From positions 1-32,102 of the forward strand of contig CAZQRT010000007.1 of the NCBI GenBank assembly GCA_964596105.1: a stretch of DNA of 32,102 bases, given 5' to 3'. This document shows positions 7,953 to 16,621 of this stretch, piece after piece. The DNA comes from CAJUOR01 sp964596105. Its GTDB lineage: Bacteria; Bacillota_I; Bacilli_A; Erysipelotrichales; Coprobacillaceae. The notes below the pieces were generated by a model that saw only the letters and a list, made by a program, of their open reading frames with translations, had not been told where the DNA came from and made no database searches. Each line of letters starts with the position of its first letter. The stretch's first letter is position 1. The position numbers and the translations under genes were made by a program.

Positions 7953-9026
7953 ATGGCAAAAGAGATCTTGTTGATGTTTCTGACCCTGGCGGCGGGCATG
8001 ATCTTATTCCGCCTTTTATTTAGTGAAATCGATGTCCGCGGGGCGGTCCGGAGCGGTAATCTGGCTTACTTTCTGCAGTTTGAGGGACCTTTTCAGTACC
8101 GCCGGCTGGCCGCCAGCGCCATCACCATCGCGGTGAGTTTTCTTTTGTTCGGGGGCTTTTTCATCATCGCCGAGGGCGGCCTGGTTTATTTTGTTCTGTT
8201 TGTCGTTTTGGGGGTGCTCGCCGATTTCATCTCGTCGCTCATTTATCACTATGTCGGGCGCTACCGCTTTAAAAACCGCATTCAGGAAATCCACGCCTAT
8301 GTCGAGGGATTGAAAGTGGAAATGGAAAAGCCTTATGAGCAGTGGGATATTGACGACCGGGTGAATGCCAATCCGCTGGAGAATATCATCCCTCAGTATT
8401 TGCATGAAGAGGATCACATCGCTGTCTTCTCTAGGGACGGCGGCAGTAATCTTTCCCAGTGGCCGCATTACGGGCAGGTTGTTTTCTGCCTGGACCGTCA
8501 CTATGATGAGGCTGTCAACCGCTTTACCGACACCCCGATCCGCGTCATGCCGATCACCGAGAAGTATCCTTTTAAAGATGAGAGCATGGATATGGTGGTC
8601 TGTTACGATGAAGATCTCAATCCCAATGAGGCCGGCCGGATCTTGAAAAGCAACGGCGTCATGCTCATCAGCCAGTGGGGATCGCAGAATCTGGAGGAGC
8701 TGTTCATGTTCGCTCAGCCGCGTGTCTACAACCGGGTCTGGAATCTGAATCAGTTAAGCCAGGGTTTTACCAAAATGGGCTATCAGATTCTCGACGGGGC
8801 GGAGTACATGGGCGAGATCCGTTTCCGTTCCCTTTCCGCTTTTTATCATTACAACAAGGTTTTCGGTCTTCCGGATATCGCTTTGACCGACCGCTTTGTC
8901 AATCAGTACCATTATATTGACAATCAGATTAAAGAAAACGGCTTTTTCACGATGAAACGGCATCATTTCTTTCTGGTTACGAGAAAGGCGGCCATGATCA
9001 GTGCGGGCAGTCCGAGTCAACCGTGA
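7953..9026 (+). CDS. Membrane-anchored methyltransferase-like protein
   Basis: A 357-residue protein starting MAKEILLMFL (GAAGGG 6 bases upstream). Hydrophobic segments lie at about 4-24, 53-74 and 77-100, then a basic and helical linker, then a soluble domain from about 140. The soluble part looks like the second half of a class I SAM methyltransferase: YPFKDESMDMVVCYDE (205-220) fits the motif before strand 4, AGRILKSNGVMLIS (227-240) the strand 5 helix, and RHHFFLVTRK (336-345) the closing strand. The expected glycine-rich SAM loop is replaced by VFSRDGGSNLS (158-168), so SAM binding is doubtful. The fusion of three membrane helices to such a domain is not one I recognise. It overlaps the following acetyltransferase gene by 26 bases, so the two are probably co-translated. 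Confidence 0.7.
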   Translation: MAKEILLMFLTLAAGMILFRLLFSEIDVRGAVRSGNLAYFLQFEGPFQYRRLAASAITIAVSFLLFGGFFIIAEGGLVYFVLFVVLGVLADFISSLIYHYVGRYRFKNRIQEIHAYVEGLKVEMEKPYEQWDIDDRVNANPLENIIPQYLHEEDHIAVFSRDGGSNLSQWPHYGQVVFCLDRHYDEAVNRFTDTPIRVMPITEKYPFKDESMDMVVCYDEDLNPNEAGRILKSNGVMLISQWGSQNLEELFMFAQPRVYNRVWNLNQLSQGFTKMGYQILDGAEYMGEIRFRSLSAFYHYNKVFGLPDIALTDRFVNQYHYIDNQIKENGFFTMKRHHFFLVTRKAAMISAGSPSQP

Positions 9027-9486
9027 TACTTATCCGGTGTTCCGTCAGTTTCTGCATTATTATTTAAACGAGCTTTATGATTACATGCCGGATCTTGAGA
9101 TGGATGCCTATGGCAACTATGACTATCCCGGCGTGCAGGATGTCCTTGATGAGGCGGATGTCCGGGCGTTTCTCTTTCTCGATGAGGGCCGTTATAAAGG
9201 GTTTCTCATCCTGACCTCGGGGCGTTATGCCCCGCCGGGCTACGACTACAGCATTCATGAGCTGTATGTCGCCAAACCGTACCGCCGCAAGGGGATTGCC
9301 GGGAAGATTCTGGCGGCGTTGTTTAAAAGTTATCCCGGGAAATATTTTGTCATGGAAAATGAGAGAAATGTTCCCGCCATTCGTTTCTGGCATCATTTTT
9401 ATGAAAAGAAGGAAATCTCCTATGTGGAAAAACGCCGGATGATTGACGGCCAGTCCTGTCTGGTGCAGACATTTTTGATCATTTGA
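9001..9486 (+). CDS. GNAT family N-acetyltransferase
   Basis: A 161-residue protein starting at GTG 9001; a stop lies in frame at 8995, so no earlier start exists. An AAAGG lies 12 bases upstream. The acetyl-CoA-binding motif A is clear: IHELYVAKPYRRKGIAGKIL with the RRKGIAG loop, followed by the motif B region NERNVPAIRFWHHFYEKK. The N-terminal half (VFRQFLHYYLNELYDYMPDL) is the variable acceptor-binding part. The acceptor substrate is unknown. It overlaps the upstream gene and is followed by an intrinsic terminator. Confidence 0.88.
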   Translation: MRAVRVNRDTYPVFRQFLHYYLNELYDYMPDLEMDAYGNYDYPGVQDVLDEADVRAFLFLDEGRYKGFLILTSGRYAPPGYDYSIHELYVAKPYRRKGIAGKILAALFKSYPGKYFVMENERNVPAIRFWHHFYEKKEISYVEKRRMIDGQSCLVQTFLII

Positions 9487-9490
9487 TGCA

Positions 9491-9520
9491 AATAAGGTTC
9501 TTATTGAGCCTTATTTTTTA
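9491..9520 (+). terminator. Intrinsic terminator after the GNAT gene
   Basis: A 10-pair stem starting AATAAGG (9491-9497) with CCTTATT (9509-9515), a 5-base loop TTATT, then a T run. Confidence 0.85.
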
Positions 9521-9541
9521 TTCTAGGCGGGGGCGGTTTAT

Positions 9542-9549
9542 GATATAAT
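9542..9549 (+). promoter_or_regulatory. Extended -10 promoter of the murF run
   Basis: TGATATAAT at 9541-9549; no good -35 (TTCTAG at 9521). It is the only promoter I see before the seven-gene run ending at 17746. Confidence 0.6.
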
Positions 9550-9572
9550 GATCGGGAAAGGGTGGAAAAACG

Positions 9573-10877
9573 ATGAGACTAGAAGCAGTGGCCGCCTGGT
9601 GTCACGGGGAACTTTCCGGTATGAAAGATGTCGAAGTCACCGGCTTTACGACGGATTCCCGGGCTGTTCAAGCGGGTAACGTATATATTCCCCTGAAGGG
9701 CGAACATTTCGACGGTCATGATTTTATCCCGGACGCTTTTGCCCGCGGGGCCTGCGCGTGTCTGGCCAGCCGGGATGTGGATATTGATCAGCCTGTCATT
9801 CGCGTCGCTGATACCCTTCAGGCCCTGCAGATGTTAGCCGCTCATGTCAGGGAACAGTCTAAGGCGACTGTTGTCGCGGTGACCGGCAGCGCCGGCAAAA
9901 CAAGCACGAGAGACATGATCGCCGCGGTCACCCGGATGAAATATAAAACCTTGCAGACTCAAGGCAATTACAATAATCAGATCGGCCTGCCGTTATCGCT
10001 GCTTTCGTGGCGCGATGAGGAGGTCATGGTTTTGGAGATGGGCATGAATCACCGCGGGGAAATCGCCGTGTTAAGCAAGATCGCCAAACCTGACATCGCC
10101 GTCATCACCAATGTCGGTACCGCCCATATCGGGTTTTTAGGAAGCCGGGAAAATATCTTAAAGGCCAAAATGGAAATTGTCGAGGGCATGTCTGCAAAGG
10201 GCATTCTGATTGTCAATCAGGATAACGATCTTCTCGCCCCTTATGCCACGCCTTATTCATATTCTTTAAATGAAGTGGAAAATATTGAACTTTTAAAAGA
10301 AAAAAGCCGCTTTGTCTATCACGGGGTTGATTTTGAGATTCCCCAGCCGGGCAAATATGCCATCAGCAATGCCCTGGCGGCTATCAAAGTCGGCGAGGTG
10401 TTAAAGGTCCCTTATCAGGATATGCGAGAGGCTTTAAAGAACGTTCAGGTGACCGCCAAACGTCTCGATATTTTGCACTTGCCTGATGACATCACCGTGC
10501 TGGACGGTTCATACAACGCCAATCCCGATTCCATGACCGCCAGTCTGACGGTGTTGAAAAACCTCGGAAAGCGGAGAATCGCTGTTTTGGGAGATATGCG
10601 GGAACTGGGGGAGTACAGCGCGAAAATGCATGGTGAGATCGGCCCGGCGGTGGATGAGGCCGGGGTGGATATTCTGATCTGCGTCGGGGAGGAATCACGG
10701 GAAATCGCTCAGCACTGTCACGCTCCTAATATCTTTACCGCCGCTGATAACATCGAAGCCTGGCAGTATTTAGAAAAATGTCTGCAAAGCCATGACGCGG
10801 TTCTGGTGAAGGGTTCCAACAGCATGAGACTGTCCGAAATCGTTTTGAAAATAAAGGAGAAATATGCCCATGAGTAA
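9573..10877 (+). CDS. murF: UDP-N-acetylmuramoyl-tripeptide--D-alanyl-D-alanine ligase
   Basis: A 434-residue Mur ligase. It joins D-Ala-D-Ala to the UDP-MurNAc-tripeptide in the cytoplasm, the last soluble step of peptidoglycan precursor synthesis. The N-terminal domain shows the MurF pattern VTGFTTDSRAVQAGNVYIPL for binding the UDP part. The ATP-binding P-loop VTGSAGKTSTRD lies near residues 103-114. The central domain carries QGNYNNQIGLPLSLL and LEMGMNHRGEI, both typical of MurF, and the C-terminal domain has DGSYNANPDSM. GGGTGG precedes the ATG. The gene overlaps ddl, whose product makes its D-Ala-D-Ala substrate, a common arrangement. Confidence 0.97.
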   Translation: MRLEAVAAWCHGELSGMKDVEVTGFTTDSRAVQAGNVYIPLKGEHFDGHDFIPDAFARGACACLASRDVDIDQPVIRVADTLQALQMLAAHVREQSKATVVAVTGSAGKTSTRDMIAAVTRMKYKTLQTQGNYNNQIGLPLSLLSWRDEEVMVLEMGMNHRGEIAVLSKIAKPDIAVITNVGTAHIGFLGSRENILKAKMEIVEGMSAKGILIVNQDNDLLAPYATPYSYSLNEVENIELLKEKSRFVYHGVDFEIPQPGKYAISNALAAIKVGEVLKVPYQDMREALKNVQVTAKRLDILHLPDDITVLDGSYNANPDSMTASLTVLKNLGKRRIAVLGDMRELGEYSAKMHGEIGPAVDEAGVDILICVGEESREIAQHCHAPNIFTAADNIEAWQYLEKCLQSHDAVLVKGSNSMRLSEIVLKIKEKYAHE

Positions 10878-11928
10878 AGAGAAATGCCTGATTATCGCCG
10901 GCGGGCAGAGCACGGAGCATGCCGTGAGCCGCATGTCGGCGACCTCGGTGCTGAAAGAGCTGGATGAATCCCGGTATGAGAAGGCCGCGGCTGGTATCAC
11001 GAAAGACGGCACATGGTATTTGCTGGCGGATGATATCGCGGATCTGACCCGGGAAGACTGGCTAAAAGGGGCGGACCGTATATCTGATCTGATGGCTTTT
11101 TTAAAAAGCTTTGATGTCGTCTTTCCGGTGCTGCACGGTTTGTACGGGGAGGACGGCACCATTCAGGGGCTGCTTGAATTAGCGCGCGTGCCTTATGTCG
11201 GCTGCCGGGTATTGTCCTCGGCCTGCTGCATGGATAAGATTTATACCAAGATGCTTTTAAATCAGGCCGGCATCCGCCAGGTTCCTTATGTTTACATCAA
11301 AAAGAAAATATCAGGGGAACTGGTCGCGGTTGATGAGCAGTTTGACGATCATGAGGATTATCTTGATTTTGTCGAGAAGAAGATCGGGTATCCCTGTTTT
11401 GTGAAACCGTCTAATTCGGGATCCTCGGTGGGCTGCGCGAAAGCGAAGAACAGAATTGAATTACAGGACGCTGTCGCTTTGGCCGCCCGTTATGACGCCA
11501 AGATTCTCGTTGAGCGAGAGGTCGACTGCCTCGAGCTGGAAACCGCCGTGCTCGGTAATGATGATCCCAAGGTCAGCGAGGTGGGGCAGATCCTGCCGCA
11601 CGGGGAGTTTTATTCCTATGAGTCCAAGTATGAGGATGAGCAGTCGGCTGTCTGCATTCCCGCCCGTGTTGATAAAACGATTCGCGAAGAGATTCGCAGT
11701 ATCGCTTTAAAGGCCTTCAAGGTCATGGACTGCCAGGGCCTGGCGCGCGTCGACTTTTTTCTCGATAAAAAAGACGGCGGGATTTATTTGAATGAAATCA
11801 ACAGCATGCCCGGGTTTACCGGCATCAGCATGTATCCCAAGCTCTGGATGGACGCCGGCTACAAGTACGCGGATTTAATCACGGAACTGTTGACCCTGGC
11901 GAAAAATGGCAGAAGATTATATGAATAA
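10870..11928 (+). CDS. ddl: D-alanine--D-alanine ligase
   Basis: ATP-grasp ligase of 352 residues (354 if the ATG at 10864 is used; AAGGAG at 10854-10859 is 4 bases from that one and 10 from this one). It makes D-Ala-D-Ala for MurF. Family motifs visible are PVLHGLYGEDGTIQGLLEL, CMDKIYTKMLL, FVKPSNSGSSVG in the ATP-grasp loop, and YLNEINSMPGFT for metal binding near the end. The segment FYSYESKY keeps the tyrosine that in D-Ala-D-Ala ligases replaces the phenylalanine of D-Ala-D-lactate ligases, so ordinary, vancomycin-susceptible termini are expected. It overlaps murF at its start and galT at its end. Confidence 0.96.
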   Translation: MSKEKCLIIAGGQSTEHAVSRMSATSVLKELDESRYEKAAAGITKDGTWYLLADDIADLTREDWLKGADRISDLMAFLKSFDVVFPVLHGLYGEDGTIQGLLELARVPYVGCRVLSSACCMDKIYTKMLLNQAGIRQVPYVYIKKKISGELVAVDEQFDDHEDYLDFVEKKIGYPCFVKPSNSGSSVGCAKAKNRIELQDAVALAARYDAKILVEREVDCLELETAVLGNDDPKVSEVGQILPHGEFYSYESKYEDEQSAVCIPARVDKTIREEIRSIALKAFKVMDCQGLARVDFFLDKKDGGIYLNEINSMPGFTGISMYPKLWMDAGYKYADLITELLTLAKNGRRLYE

Positions 11929-13217
11929 ACTTTATCACGGGATCAACCGTTTAATCCATTACGGGCTCACCAATGAACTTATCGATGAGTATGAGGTGGA
12001 TTACGCGGTTAATCTTTTACTCGATTTGTTTCATCTCGATCATTTTGAATATGAGGACATCAGCGAGACACTTAGTGAGCCTAGTGATATTTTAGCGGAG
12101 CTGACAGATCATATCGAAAGTCCGGTGGAAAAGGATCTTTTCGCGGGGCGGATCATGAACACGATCACGCCGCGGCCCGCGACGGTGATTTCCCGCTTTC
12201 GCGACGATTACGCCAAAGATCCTAAACTCGCGACGGATCATTATTACGCTTTTTCTATCGCTACCAATTATATCCGCAAGGCGCGGGTGGACCGCAATAT
12301 CCGCTGGACCGGCACGAATGATTACGGCAATCTGGAAATTTCCATCAATTTATCCAAGCCGGAAAAAGATCCCCGCGATATCGCCAGAGCGCGAAATGTC
12401 AAAAGCAGCGGTTATCCCAAGTGTCTGTTGTGCAAGGAGAATGTCGGGTTTTGCGGGGATTTGAACCGCGATACGCGGCTGACGCACCGCGTCATCCCGC
12501 TGAATTTGAATGATCAGCCTTATTACCTGCAGTATTCTCCTTATGTTTACTACAATGAGCACTGCATCGTCTTTCATGAAGAGCATAAACCGATGAAGAT
12601 TGACCGCGGGACGTTCGCGAATATCCTGGAATTTGTGCGTCAGTTTCCTCATTATATGNNNNNNNNNNNNNNNNNNNNNNNNNNNNNNNNNNNNNNNNNN
12701 NNNNNNNNNNNNNNNNNNNNNNNNNNNNNNNNNNNNNNNNNNNNNNNNNNNNNNNNNNCATCAGGCGATCACCCCGATCGCGCGAAAAAACGGGTCTTGT
12801 TATGAGCTGGATCTCGTCTTGCGCAACAACCGCACGAGTTCTATTTATCCGGACGGGATTTTTCATCCCCATCCGGCCTGCCATCATATCAAAAAAGAGA
12901 ATATCGGTCTCATTGAAGTGATGGGTCTGGCGATTTTGCCGGGGCGCTTGAAGACAGAGCTGGAACTTTTGGGAAAGGCTTTATTGGGTCAGATCGATTT
13001 TGATGACGAGCCTTCTTTGGAAAAACACCGCGCCTGGTATGAGGAGTTAAAAAAACTGCCTTATCATGAGGGGCTGTTAGAAGAAGAAGTTGTGAAAGTG
13101 TTTACCACCGTCCTGGAAGATGCCGGGGTGTATAAATTAAAAGAGGAGAGCGGGCGTCTGGGTGTGCGGCGTTTCATCCGGGCCGCGAAAGGAGAGTATC
13201 ATGAAAGATTTCACTGA
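11921..13217 (+). CDS. galT: Galactose-1-phosphate uridylyltransferase, class II (broken by an assembly gap)
   Basis: Two pieces of one gene lie on either side of 100 N. The first piece (MNKLYHGINRLIHYGLTNEL, VDYAVNLLLDL, PKCLLCKENVGFCGDLNRD) and the second (HQAITPIARKNG, LDLVLRNNRTSS, GIFHPHPACHHIKKENIGL) both match class II GalT of Bacillota. The gap holds the segment with the active-site histidine. About 398 codons are visible while the family has near 490-500, so about 300 bases may be missing. The frame change across the gap is removed if its true length is a multiple of three. GalT exchanges UMP between UDP-glucose and galactose-1-phosphate in the Leloir pathway. The start at 11921 fits family N-termini better than the ATG at 11906. 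It overlaps ddl by 8 bases and galK by 17. Confidence 0.92.
12659..12758. other. Assembly gap (100 N) inside galT
   Basis: Exactly 100 N, flanks unrelated to each other. It removes the family's catalytic-histidine region and shifts the apparent frame. Confidence 0.95.
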
Positions 13218-14424
13218 AAAGTTTCCCGAGCTGTACGTTGATGAATCGCGGTTTCCCGTTCAGAAGGAACGCTGTTTAAAGATTTTAAATACCTTTGAAC
13301 ATCCTGAGGAGGTCATGATTTTCAGCGCCCCGGGCCGCACCGAGATCTGCGGCAATCATACCGATCATCAGCACGGGCATGTCCTGGCCGCGGCGGTTAA
13401 TCTGGACGCGCTGGCTTTTGTGACGAAAAGCGACAAGATATCCATCATCAGCGACGGCAAGGCTTTGCCTGATATCGATGACAGTGCTAAAAGAGATGAT
13501 GAAAAAGGCACCAGCGAAAGCCTGGTGCGGGGCATGGTGCAGGGTTTTAAAGATCACGGGTTGCGGACCGGGGGCTTTCAGGCTGTCATCACCAGCGATG
13601 TGCTGGTCGGGGCCGGGCTTTCCAGTTCGGCGTGCTTTGAGGTTCTGATCGGCACGATCCTCTCCCATCTTTATAATGACGGGCAGGTTGATCCGGTGAC
13701 GATCGCCAAGATCGGGCAGTACGCGGAAAATGAGTATTTCGGCAAGCCTTGCGGGCTTATGGATCAGTGCGCCTGCGCCTGCGGCGGGCTGGTGGCCATC
13801 GATTTTGAGAATCCTTCCGAACCGGTTGTCACGCCGCTCGCTTTTGATTTAGCGGGCCGCGGGTATTCTTTGTGTGTCGTGGATACCGCGGGCAGTCATG
13901 CCGATTTAACGGCGGAATATGCCGCGGTGCCTGCGGAGATGAGTCAGGTGGCCGCCTGTTTTGGGAAAAGCACGCTGCGCGAGGTTGATTTTCCGGATTT
14001 TCTTTCCCGTTTTCAGGATGTTCGCGCTTCCTGCGGGGATCGCGCGGCCTTAAGAGCCTGGCATTTTTTCAAGGAGGATGAAAGAGCGGTATTAGCCGCC
14101 AAGGCGCTGGTTCATGAGGATCTCGCTGAATTTTTGCACATCATTCAGCAGTCCGGGGACAGTTCCTTTAAATATCTTCAAAATGTCTACGCGCCAAAAG
14201 ACTACAAAAATCAGTCGATAGCCGTGGCGCTGGCGCTGGCCGAGCATTTTCTCGCCGGGCAGGGGGTCTGCCGCGTCCATGGCGGCGGTTTCGCGGGAAC
14301 GATTCTCGCCATCATGAAAAATGAGGCCAGGGACCGCTTTGTCGCGGGGATGGAAAAGGCCCTGGGACCCGGGTGCTGTCATGTCCTGCAGGTCCGGCCC
14401 GCCGGAGGCGTGAGAGTGGCATGA
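13201..14424 (+). CDS. galK: Galactokinase (GHMP family)
   Basis: A 407-residue protein starting MKDFTEKFPEL at 13201 with AAAGGAGAG upstream; a GTG at 13162 has no such site. It phosphorylates galactose to galactose-1-phosphate, the substrate of GalT. The galactokinase signature near residue 45 reads PGRTEICGNHTDHQHGHV, with asparagine in place of the usual glutamate of GEHTD, a variant I have seen in Bacillota relatives. The GHMP ATP loop is VGAGLSSSACFEV, the catalytic aspartate is in CGLMDQCACACGG, and the third motif is RVHGGGFAGTILA. It overlaps galT by 17 bases, and its stop overlaps the next start as ATGA. No galE or galactose transporter lies in the window. Confidence 0.94.
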   Translation: MKDFTEKFPELYVDESRFPVQKERCLKILNTFEHPEEVMIFSAPGRTEICGNHTDHQHGHVLAAAVNLDALAFVTKSDKISIISDGKALPDIDDSAKRDDEKGTSESLVRGMVQGFKDHGLRTGGFQAVITSDVLVGAGLSSSACFEVLIGTILSHLYNDGQVDPVTIAKIGQYAENEYFGKPCGLMDQCACACGGLVAIDFENPSEPVVTPLAFDLAGRGYSLCVVDTAGSHADLTAEYAAVPAEMSQVAACFGKSTLREVDFPDFLSRFQDVRASCGDRAALRAWHFFKEDERAVLAAKALVHEDLAEFLHIIQQSGDSSFKYLQNVYAPKDYKNQSIAVALALAEHFLAGQGVCRVHGGGFAGTILAIMKNEARDRFVAGMEKALGPGCCHVLQVRPAGGVRVA

Positions 14425-15062
14425 GGGCGGTCGTCTTTGATTTTAACGGCACGCTGTTTGTCGATCATGACAAGCAGGAGCATGCCTGGTCGGACATCGC
14501 GGCGGAAATTACCGGGCGGAGGATTTCCTGGGATGAGTTGAAGAACCGTTTTAACGGCGTGCTGAATGAGGCGATCATCGCGGATTTAATGAATCATCAG
14601 GGTGATCCCGGGATCTACCATGAGTATTCTTTGAAAAAAGAAGCGCTCTACCGCCAGTACTGCCGGGCGGATCAGGCGGGATTTCACCTGGTCAAAGGCG
14701 CCGAGCAGTACTTTGATGATCTCAAGGCTCATCATATCCCGATGGCGATCGCCAGTGCCTCGATTCGTGAAAACATTGACTTTTTTGTCACGAGCTTTCA
14801 TCTCGACCGGTGGTTTGATGAGATCATCTATGACGACGGCAGTTTTCAAAATAAGGTGGATATGTATCAGAAGGTGTTAACCTTTTTTTCCGGCCGGGAT
14901 GTGCTGGTTTATGAGGATTCCCCTTCCGGGATCCGGGACGCTTACGAGGCCGGAATTAGGGAGATCGTGCTGGTCGATCCTCTGGGAAACAATGAAGATT
15001 TAATAACGATGCCCGGCGTGATCCGCCGCATCGAGGAGTTCAGCCATGAAAGAATCGAATGA
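14421..15062 (+). CDS. HAD-superfamily hydrolase, beta-phosphoglucomutase-like subfamily
   Basis: A 213-residue HAD protein. Motif I at the N-terminus is VFDFNGTLF, with the nucleophile aspartate but asparagine where the usual DxD motif has its second, acid/base aspartate. A helical cap follows (residues about 15-90), motif II is IASAS, the lysine of motif III is in QNKVDMYQKV, and motif IV is YEDSPSGIRDAYEAG. The architecture fits small sugar-phosphate phosphatases and mutases. Translation is coupled to galK by an ATGA overlap, so a role on a galactose-derived phosphate is a reasonable but unproven guess. It overlaps cls by 17 bases. Confidence 0.85.
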   Translation: MRAVVFDFNGTLFVDHDKQEHAWSDIAAEITGRRISWDELKNRFNGVLNEAIIADLMNHQGDPGIYHEYSLKKEALYRQYCRADQAGFHLVKGAEQYFDDLKAHHIPMAIASASIRENIDFFVTSFHLDRWFDEIIYDDGSFQNKVDMYQKVLTFFSGRDVLVYEDSPSGIRDAYEAGIREIVLVDPLGNNEDLITMPGVIRRIEEFSHERIE

Positions 15063-16611
15063 CGGATTAAGATTAATTGAAAAAAGCAAGAAGGGATTCT
15101 TTCATCTCATCTTTTCCCGCATGGGGTTAATCATCGTCCTGTTAGCTTTGCAGGTGCTCTTTCTGTTTTCCATTTTCCGGTGGCTGGAGAATTTTGTCCC
15201 GCATATCTTAGGCGGAACGCTGCTCTTTACCCTGGGCATGGTGATTTATTTATTAAACACGTCGATGGATCCCAGCGCGAAGATTACCTGGCTGGTGGTC
15301 ATCGCCCTGCTGCCGGTCTTTGGCAGTCTGTTTTTCCTGTTTACCATCAGCGATATCGGGCACAGCACTTTGAAGAAGCATTACGCCCAGGTTGCCAAAG
15401 ACACGAAAAACATGCTCACCCAGGATGAATCGGTTCGTATGGAGCTAAAAAAAGAGGCGCCGCTGGCGGATGCCATGGCGAATTATGTCGCTTCCACCGG
15501 CTGCTTTCCGGTCTATCAAAACTGCGCGGTCAAGTATTTCCCTTTAGGGGAAGATAAATACGAGGAGCTTCTGGTCCAGCTGGAGCGGGCCGAGAAGTTC
15601 ATCTTTCTGGAGTATTTCATCATTAAGGAAGGCATCATGTGGGGGAATGTGCTCGATATCCTCGCCCGCAAGGTCAAGGAGGGCGTGGAGGTCCGCCTGA
15701 TGTATGACGGCACGGACGAGTTCACCAATCTGCCTCATGATTATCCGCGCCGCCTGGAAAAGCTCGGCATTCGCTGCAAGGTGTTCGCGCCGCTCGTGCC
15801 GGTTATTTCCACCCATTACAATTACCGCGATCACCGCAAGATTCTGGTGATCGACAACCGCGTGGCCTTTACCGGCGGCGTCAATCTCGCCGATGAGTAT
15901 ATCAACCGCCAGGTGCGCTTCGGGCACTGGAAGGATACCGCGGTGATGGTGGAAGGTCCGGCGGTTTCCAGTTTTACTCTGATGTTTTTACAGATGTGGA
16001 ATATGGATAAAGAGGAATACGATCTGGACAGTTATTTAAAGCCAAGCCTGCCGCTGTCCGCTCCGGGCTTTGTGATGCCTTACGGCGACTGCCCGGTTGA
16101 CGGGGACAAGGTCGGGGAAACGGTTTACATGAGCATGCTGGAGAGGGCGGAGCGCTATGTTCATATCATGACGCCTTATCTGATTTTGGACGGGGAGCTG
16201 GAAACCAGCCTGCGCTACTGCGCGCGGCGCGGCGTGGATGTCAAGCTGATTCTGCCCGGGATTCCTGATAAAAAGGCGGCTTACGCCCTCGCCAAAATGC
16301 ATTACGCCTCGTTATTAAAAGAGGGCGTCAAGATTTACGAGTACACGCCGGGTTTTGTCCACGCCAAGGTTTTCAGTGTCGATGACAAGGAAGCGGTGGT
16401 CGGGACGATCAACCTGGATTACCGCAGCCTGTATCATCATTTTGAATGCGCTTTGTGGATGCGCGATGTGTCCTGTCTGGCGGATATTGAGAAGGATTTT
16501 CAGGAAACCCTGGAGAAATGCCGGGTTGTCAATAAGAAGAATATCTGGGATGGCTATAAGAGTCTGAAACCGTGGGGTTATCTCTTAAAGGTCGTCGCAC
16601 CATTGTTATGA
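15046..16611 (+). CDS. cls: Cardiolipin synthase (phospholipase D family)
   Basis: A 521-residue membrane enzyme that condenses two phosphatidylglycerol molecules into cardiolipin. N-terminal hydrophobic segments lie around IIVLLALQVLFLFSIF, ILGGTLLFTLGMVIYLL and ITWLVVIALLPVFGSLFFLF, as in bacterial Cls. The two HKD motifs are RDHRKILVIDNRVAFTGG (histidine near residue 263) and VHAKVFSVDDKEAVVGTINL (histidine near 439). Length and motif spacing are normal. GAGGAG lies upstream of the ATG, which sits inside the end of the HAD gene. The next gene begins 10 bases after its stop. Confidence 0.95.
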   Translation: MKESNDGLRLIEKSKKGFFHLIFSRMGLIIVLLALQVLFLFSIFRWLENFVPHILGGTLLFTLGMVIYLLNTSMDPSAKITWLVVIALLPVFGSLFFLFTISDIGHSTLKKHYAQVAKDTKNMLTQDESVRMELKKEAPLADAMANYVASTGCFPVYQNCAVKYFPLGEDKYEELLVQLERAEKFIFLEYFIIKEGIMWGNVLDILARKVKEGVEVRLMYDGTDEFTNLPHDYPRRLEKLGIRCKVFAPLVPVISTHYNYRDHRKILVIDNRVAFTGGVNLADEYINRQVRFGHWKDTAVMVEGPAVSSFTLMFLQMWNMDKEEYDLDSYLKPSLPLSAPGFVMPYGDCPVDGDKVGETVYMSMLERAERYVHIMTPYLILDGELETSLRYCARRGVDVKLILPGIPDKKAAYALAKMHYASLLKEGVKIYEYTPGFVHAKVFSVDDKEAVVGTINLDYRSLYHHFECALWMRDVSCLADIEKDFQETLEKCRVVNKKNIWDGYKSLKPWGYLLKVVAPLL

Positions 16612-16621
16612 GGTGAGTCAT

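Noticed and set aside
11906..13217. Frameshift making galT a pseudogene
   Set aside because: The frame change coincides with the 100-N placeholder and disappears for any gap length divisible by three.
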